64,000 bases of DNA from positions 62,001 to 126,000 of the forward strand of contig JAVBPZ010000013.1 of NCBI GenBank assembly GCA_031549285.1. The letters run 5' to 3'. The notes beneath the pieces are model-generated. The model worked only from the letters and a program-made list of their open reading frames with translations, was not told the DNA's origin and made no database searches. This document shows, piece after piece, positions 61,563 through 64,000 of the stretch. A program made the translations under genes and the position numbers. How positions within the stretch are numbered: the first letter of the stretch is position 1; each line of letters begins with the position of its first letter. The DNA is from JAAYCI01 sp031549285. GTDB taxonomy: Bacteria; Bacillota; Clostridia; Oscillospirales; Ruminococcaceae.

Positions 61563-62597
61563 TTAGTATGCGGTTTTAATACGTTCGTCTACGTTTTCGG
61601 GGTTGATGATAAAGCAGTCTATGGGCATGACCGGCTCGAAATCCTCGGCGGTTTTGGTTCCGGAAATGACATCCAATAAACATTGCACGGCCTCTTGGCC
61701 AACGCCGGGCAGGTCGATGGCGGCAATACCGATGCAGCGGCCGTCCTGGATATACTCGCAGCCTGCCACGAAACCGTCGATGGCGACCAGCTTGATATCG
61801 TCGGTTTTGCCGGCGTCGTCAATGGCCTGTACCATGCCGGGGAACCAGGAGTCGGTGATGGAAAATGCGGCCTGAACATCATAGCCCGCGGCCGCCATCA
61901 GGTTTTCCATGGCTTTCCGGGCGCCGTCGTTGTCACAGGGGTCGTTGAACATTTCGCCCACAACGTTCCAGTTGCTGCCTTCCAGTGCGGCGATAAAGCC
62001 GTCGGAACGGGCGCCATGCACCACGTTGCCGTTGTTCCCGCGGATAAGCACGACATTGCCGCCTTCCGGCATTGCGTCCATCAGCAGCTCGGCGCACAGC
62101 TCGCCCGCCTGGGTGGAAGCGGTGCAGTACTGGCTGATGACCCGGTCTTCAAAGCCTTCGGTGAGGCGGCCGTCCACCGTGACGGTGGGAATGCCCGCGT
62201 CTTTGGCACGCTGCAGGGCTTCCAGGGTGGAGTCTCCATCATTGGGGTTTACCAGCATGCCGTCAACGCCCATGTTGATCAGGTCTTCGATGTGGTTCAC
62301 CTGGGTGGCAACATCGGTGATGTTGTTGCAGGTTAGCAGGACGTACTCGGCGCCGGCCGCTTCCACCGCTTCTTTTATGGCGGCTTCCAGTGCGGCTTGG
62401 GCTTGGTCATTTGGCAGGCGGGTGGCATAGCCGATGGTCAGTTTTTCGCCGGTGGCGGCATCTTGTGGTGCGGCGGCGGGGGCATCGCCCCCGGCGATAG
62501 GTTCCACATTGCTGGAGGCCGTGTTTCCACAAGCGATAAGCGAGGCCATCATTACCAGGCAGAGCAGGATTGCAAGACATTTTTTCGGCTTGATCAT
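61563..62597 (-). CDS. Sugar ABC transporter substrate-binding lipoprotein (RbsB-like)
   Basis: A 344-residue peripheral binding protein with a lipoprotein signal ending SLIAC (Cys23) and an Ala/Pro/Asp linker. The mature domain is type I periplasmic binding protein (Peripla_BP_4): GYATRLPNDQAQAALEAAI, NMGVDGMLVNPND, AGIPTVTVDGRL, VVLIRGNNGN, and AIDGFVAGCEYIQDGRC. It should deliver a monosaccharide-sized ligand to the RbsC-like permeases. ATG 62597 follows AAAGGAGG. The ligand cannot be named. Confidence 0.93.
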   Translation of the reverse strand: MIKPKKCLAILLCLVMMASLIACGNTASSNVEPIAGGDAPAAAPQDAATGEKLTIGYATRLPNDQAQAALEAAIKEAVEAAGAEYVLLTCNNITDVATQVNHIEDLINMGVDGMLVNPNDGDSTLEALQRAKDAGIPTVTVDGRLTEGFEDRVISQYCTASTQAGELCAELLMDAMPEGGNVVLIRGNNGNVVHGARSDGFIAALEGSNWNVVGEMFNDPCDNDGARKAMENLMAAAGYDVQAAFSITDSWFPGMVQAIDDAGKTDDIKLVAIDGFVAGCEYIQDGRCIGIAAIDLPGVGQEAVQCLLDVISGTKTAEDFEPVMPIDCFIINPENVDERIKTAY

Positions 62598-62633
62598 TCT
62601 ATTTTCCTCCTTTACATCTATCCGCTGGAGAGC

Positions 62634-63353
62634 TTACAGTACGTCAAAACCCTCCAAAACGACTACCGGGGTGGTGCAGGAATCGATGCCCTGTACAGCC
62701 CACAGGCCGGGCACCGCCACAATAAAGGACACATCCTGGGTGAGCTGGTCCAGGTTGGTTAACATTTCCAGCAGGGGAATATCGTTTTTCAAGAGCAGGT
62801 CGTGAACACGATTGTTGTTTTCGTCCACATGATGGCAAAAATCTACAGACATGTCTGAACCAAAGACCGTGATTCCTTTTTCAATCATATAATGGGCGCA
62901 TTCGACAGTGAACGCGGGCATTTGGTTTTTTACCAGCAGACCGGTTTGCTGCAGCTGCTTTTCCACCGTGGAGTGTGCCACCAGAAAATCGCCTTTTTTC
63001 AGGCGGCCGTTGTCCACCTGTTTGAACTTTTCCAGGTCAATCACCGCGCCGATGGGTTCGTCGAACACCATGTTGACGCAGCGGGCGATGAATGTTTGGG
63101 GGGGATACTGGTCTATGGAACGGCCGGCGTGGTTCAGGTGGTAGGGGGATTCCGTGTGGGTTTTCAGGTGCGACTTCATTTTAATAATCTGGGCGATGGA
63201 ATCATCGATGTAGTTTTTGTATTCGTCAAGGGGCCAGATTAGGTTTTCCTCCAGAACCGCGTCTGCAATGTCGTCTGGGGAGACCGGATCTTTCATGGGG
63301 ATGATGGGACAGGTTAAATTGATCATGCGAACCTTACTCATGTCCAAGACCAT
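62634..63353 (-). CDS. Cyclase family (kynurenine formamidase-like) protein
   Basis: A 239-residue metal-dependent hydrolase of the cyclase/arylformamidase family (PF04199 type). The family signature HxGTHxDxPxH appears as HLKTHTESPYH: His62, His66 and His72 are kept, but Gly is Lys64 and Asp is Glu68. AFTVECAHYMIEKGI and GSDMSVDFCHH continue the fold. It is the first gene of the sugar operon, with ATG 63353 after GAGGGT. It could hydrolyse an amide or lactone of the imported compound; no substrate is established. Confidence 0.85.
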   Translation of the reverse strand: MVLDMSKVRMINLTCPIIPMKDPVSPDDIADAVLEENLIWPLDEYKNYIDDSIAQIIKMKSHLKTHTESPYHLNHAGRSIDQYPPQTFIARCVNMVFDEPIGAVIDLEKFKQVDNGRLKKGDFLVAHSTVEKQLQQTGLLVKNQMPAFTVECAHYMIEKGITVFGSDMSVDFCHHVDENNNRVHDLLLKNDIPLLEMLTNLDQLTQDVSFIVAVPGLWAVQGIDSCTTPVVVLEGFDVL

Positions 63354-63457
63354 TTCGTTACCCTCTTTCCATTTTTGCTGGCGGAAGCCGCTCGATTATT
63401 TTTTGCGTTTTTTTGCGTTTGCTATCTTATTTTTGTTTTTATTCGTTGTAATTTAAG

Positions 63458-63537
63458 ATTATACACAAAATTCGACAAAATTCAAGCATATTTTTTCTAT
63501 TTCATTGGATTGCACATAATATTATATTGAATTTTGT
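63458..63537. promoter_or_regulatory. Sugar operon promoter with repeated ACAAAATTC boxes
   Basis: The minus-strand promoter is TTGAAT (63480-63485), 16 bases, TATAAT (63458-63463). ACAAAATTC occurs at 63465-63473 and, ten bases later, at 63475-63485 as ACAAAATTCAA, both between or over the promoter boxes. An exact inverted copy TTGAATTTTGT lies at 63527-63537, touching the regulator's own -35 box. This fits repression of both directions by the DeoR protein. Confidence 0.65.
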
Positions 63538-63565
63538 TGATTTTTTTCGCATATTGCGTTATTAT
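63537..63565 (+). promoter_or_regulatory. Promoter for the DeoR-family gene
   Basis: TTGATT (63537-63542), 17 bases, TATTAT (63560-63565). It overlaps the inverted operator copy, consistent with autoregulation. Confidence 0.5.
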
Positions 63566-63613
63566 ATGGTTATGTAAAACAATCCCACATTTTATTGACA
63601 GGAGAGGATTCAT

Positions 63614-64000
63614 TTGCTCGCAATAGAACGGCAGAAAATTATCATGCATTTAATCTCGGAGTATGGCCAGGTGACGGTACGGGATTTAAGTACGCAGCTG
63701 GATGTGTCGGCGGCCACCGTTCGGAACGACCTGACCAAGCTGGAGCAGGAGAAAAAGATTCAAAAAACCCACGGGGGCGCAACCATTCCGGTGGAAGAGC
63801 CCTTTTCGATTTTGTATACGGCGCCTTCGCCCAGTTATTACCGCTTTGAAACGCGCCAGGCAAGGAACATAGAGGAAAAGCAAAGAATAGTGAATGCGGC
63901 GGTGGACAGCATACAGGATGGGCAATGTATTTTACTGGATGCCAGTTCCACAGCGCTGGAGCTGGCAAAATTGCTGGGACAGTTTTCCCGCCTTACGGTG
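63614..64000 (+). CDS. DeoR-family transcriptional regulator (C-terminus outside window)
   Basis: An open frame of 129 codons running off the right edge. It begins LLAIERQKIIMHLISEYGQ, the DeoR winged helix, with the recognition helix VSAATVRNDLTKLEQEKKI and THGGAT. It then enters the DeoRC sensor domain (RIVNAAVDSIQDGQCILLDA, STALELAKLLG). The start is TTG 63614 after AGGAGAGG. It is divergent from the minus-strand sugar operon and is its likely repressor; the inducer should be a phosphorylated sugar of that pathway, as is usual for DeoR proteins. Confidence 0.9.
   Translation, partial: MLAIERQKIIMHLISEYGQVTVRDLSTQLDVSAATVRNDLTKLEQEKKIQKTHGGATIPVEEPFSILYTAPSPSYYRFETRQARNIEEKQRIVNAAVDSIQDGQCILLDASSTALELAKLLGQFSRLTV

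Overview
The window reads as a chromosomal segment of an anaerobic, GC-rich member of the Clostridia, most likely a gut Oscillospirales/Ruminococcaceae-type bacterium. This is an inference from gene content: a bifunctional AdhE, a pyrophosphate-type phosphofructokinase, formate-tetrahydrofolate ligase, a DUF1934-argS pair, PrmA-RsmE, two DegV proteins, pyrB-pyrI, an AmmeMemoRadiSam pair and a NifU-like/GGGtGRT pair. Promoters are ordinary sigma-A type, ribosome binding sites are strong, and several genes appear to use TTG or GTG starts. Two genes run off the window: adhE at the left edge and a DeoR-type regulator at the right edge.

Positions 1-42319 are mostly core genome in short operons: fermentation (adhE with a Rex-like operator), translation and rRNA/tRNA modification (prmA, rsmE, trmL, argS, asnS, three trans-editing deacylase or deacylase-like genes), glycolysis and glycogen (pfp, malQ), pyrimidine synthesis (pyrBI), one-carbon metabolism (fhs), cell wall (ddl-murI, an M23 peptidase), a two-component system, pyridoxal kinase and mutY. 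Gaps here hold several strongly folding sequences: three GC-rich multi-hairpin islands (near 2200, 20650 and 37680), a 160-bp nested inverted-repeat element (35380-35539) and a three-way-junction leader (17203-17271) in front of the NifU-like/GGGtGRT genes.

Positions 42243-52355 look like a genomic island at the 3' end of an initiator tRNA gene. The last 13 bases of tRNA-fMet recur at 52343-52355. Between the copies lie paired TGGTCAA repeats, an AT-rich remnant, and a complete nucleoside salvage operon: a LacI regulator fused to a degenerate PfkB domain, a nucleoside hydrolase, a BMP-type binding lipoprotein, ABC ATPase, two permeases and a ribokinase. No integrase remains. A decayed IS256-family transposase fragment lies just outside the right repeat.

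Positions 52909-63353 form one minus-strand carbohydrate operon controlled by a divergent DeoR-family gene: a cyclase-family protein, ribose-type ABC transporter (binding protein, two permeases, ATPase), split DhaK and DhaL kinase subunits, an RpiB-type isomerase, a tandem VOC protein and a ketose 3-epimerase-like enzyme. The set suggests import, epimerisation, phosphorylation and isomerisation of a short ketose or related compound (tetrulose-like chemistry is my best guess). Repeated ACAAAATTC boxes overlap the promoter of this operon and that of the regulator. In both ABC operons a strong stem-loop follows the binding-protein gene.
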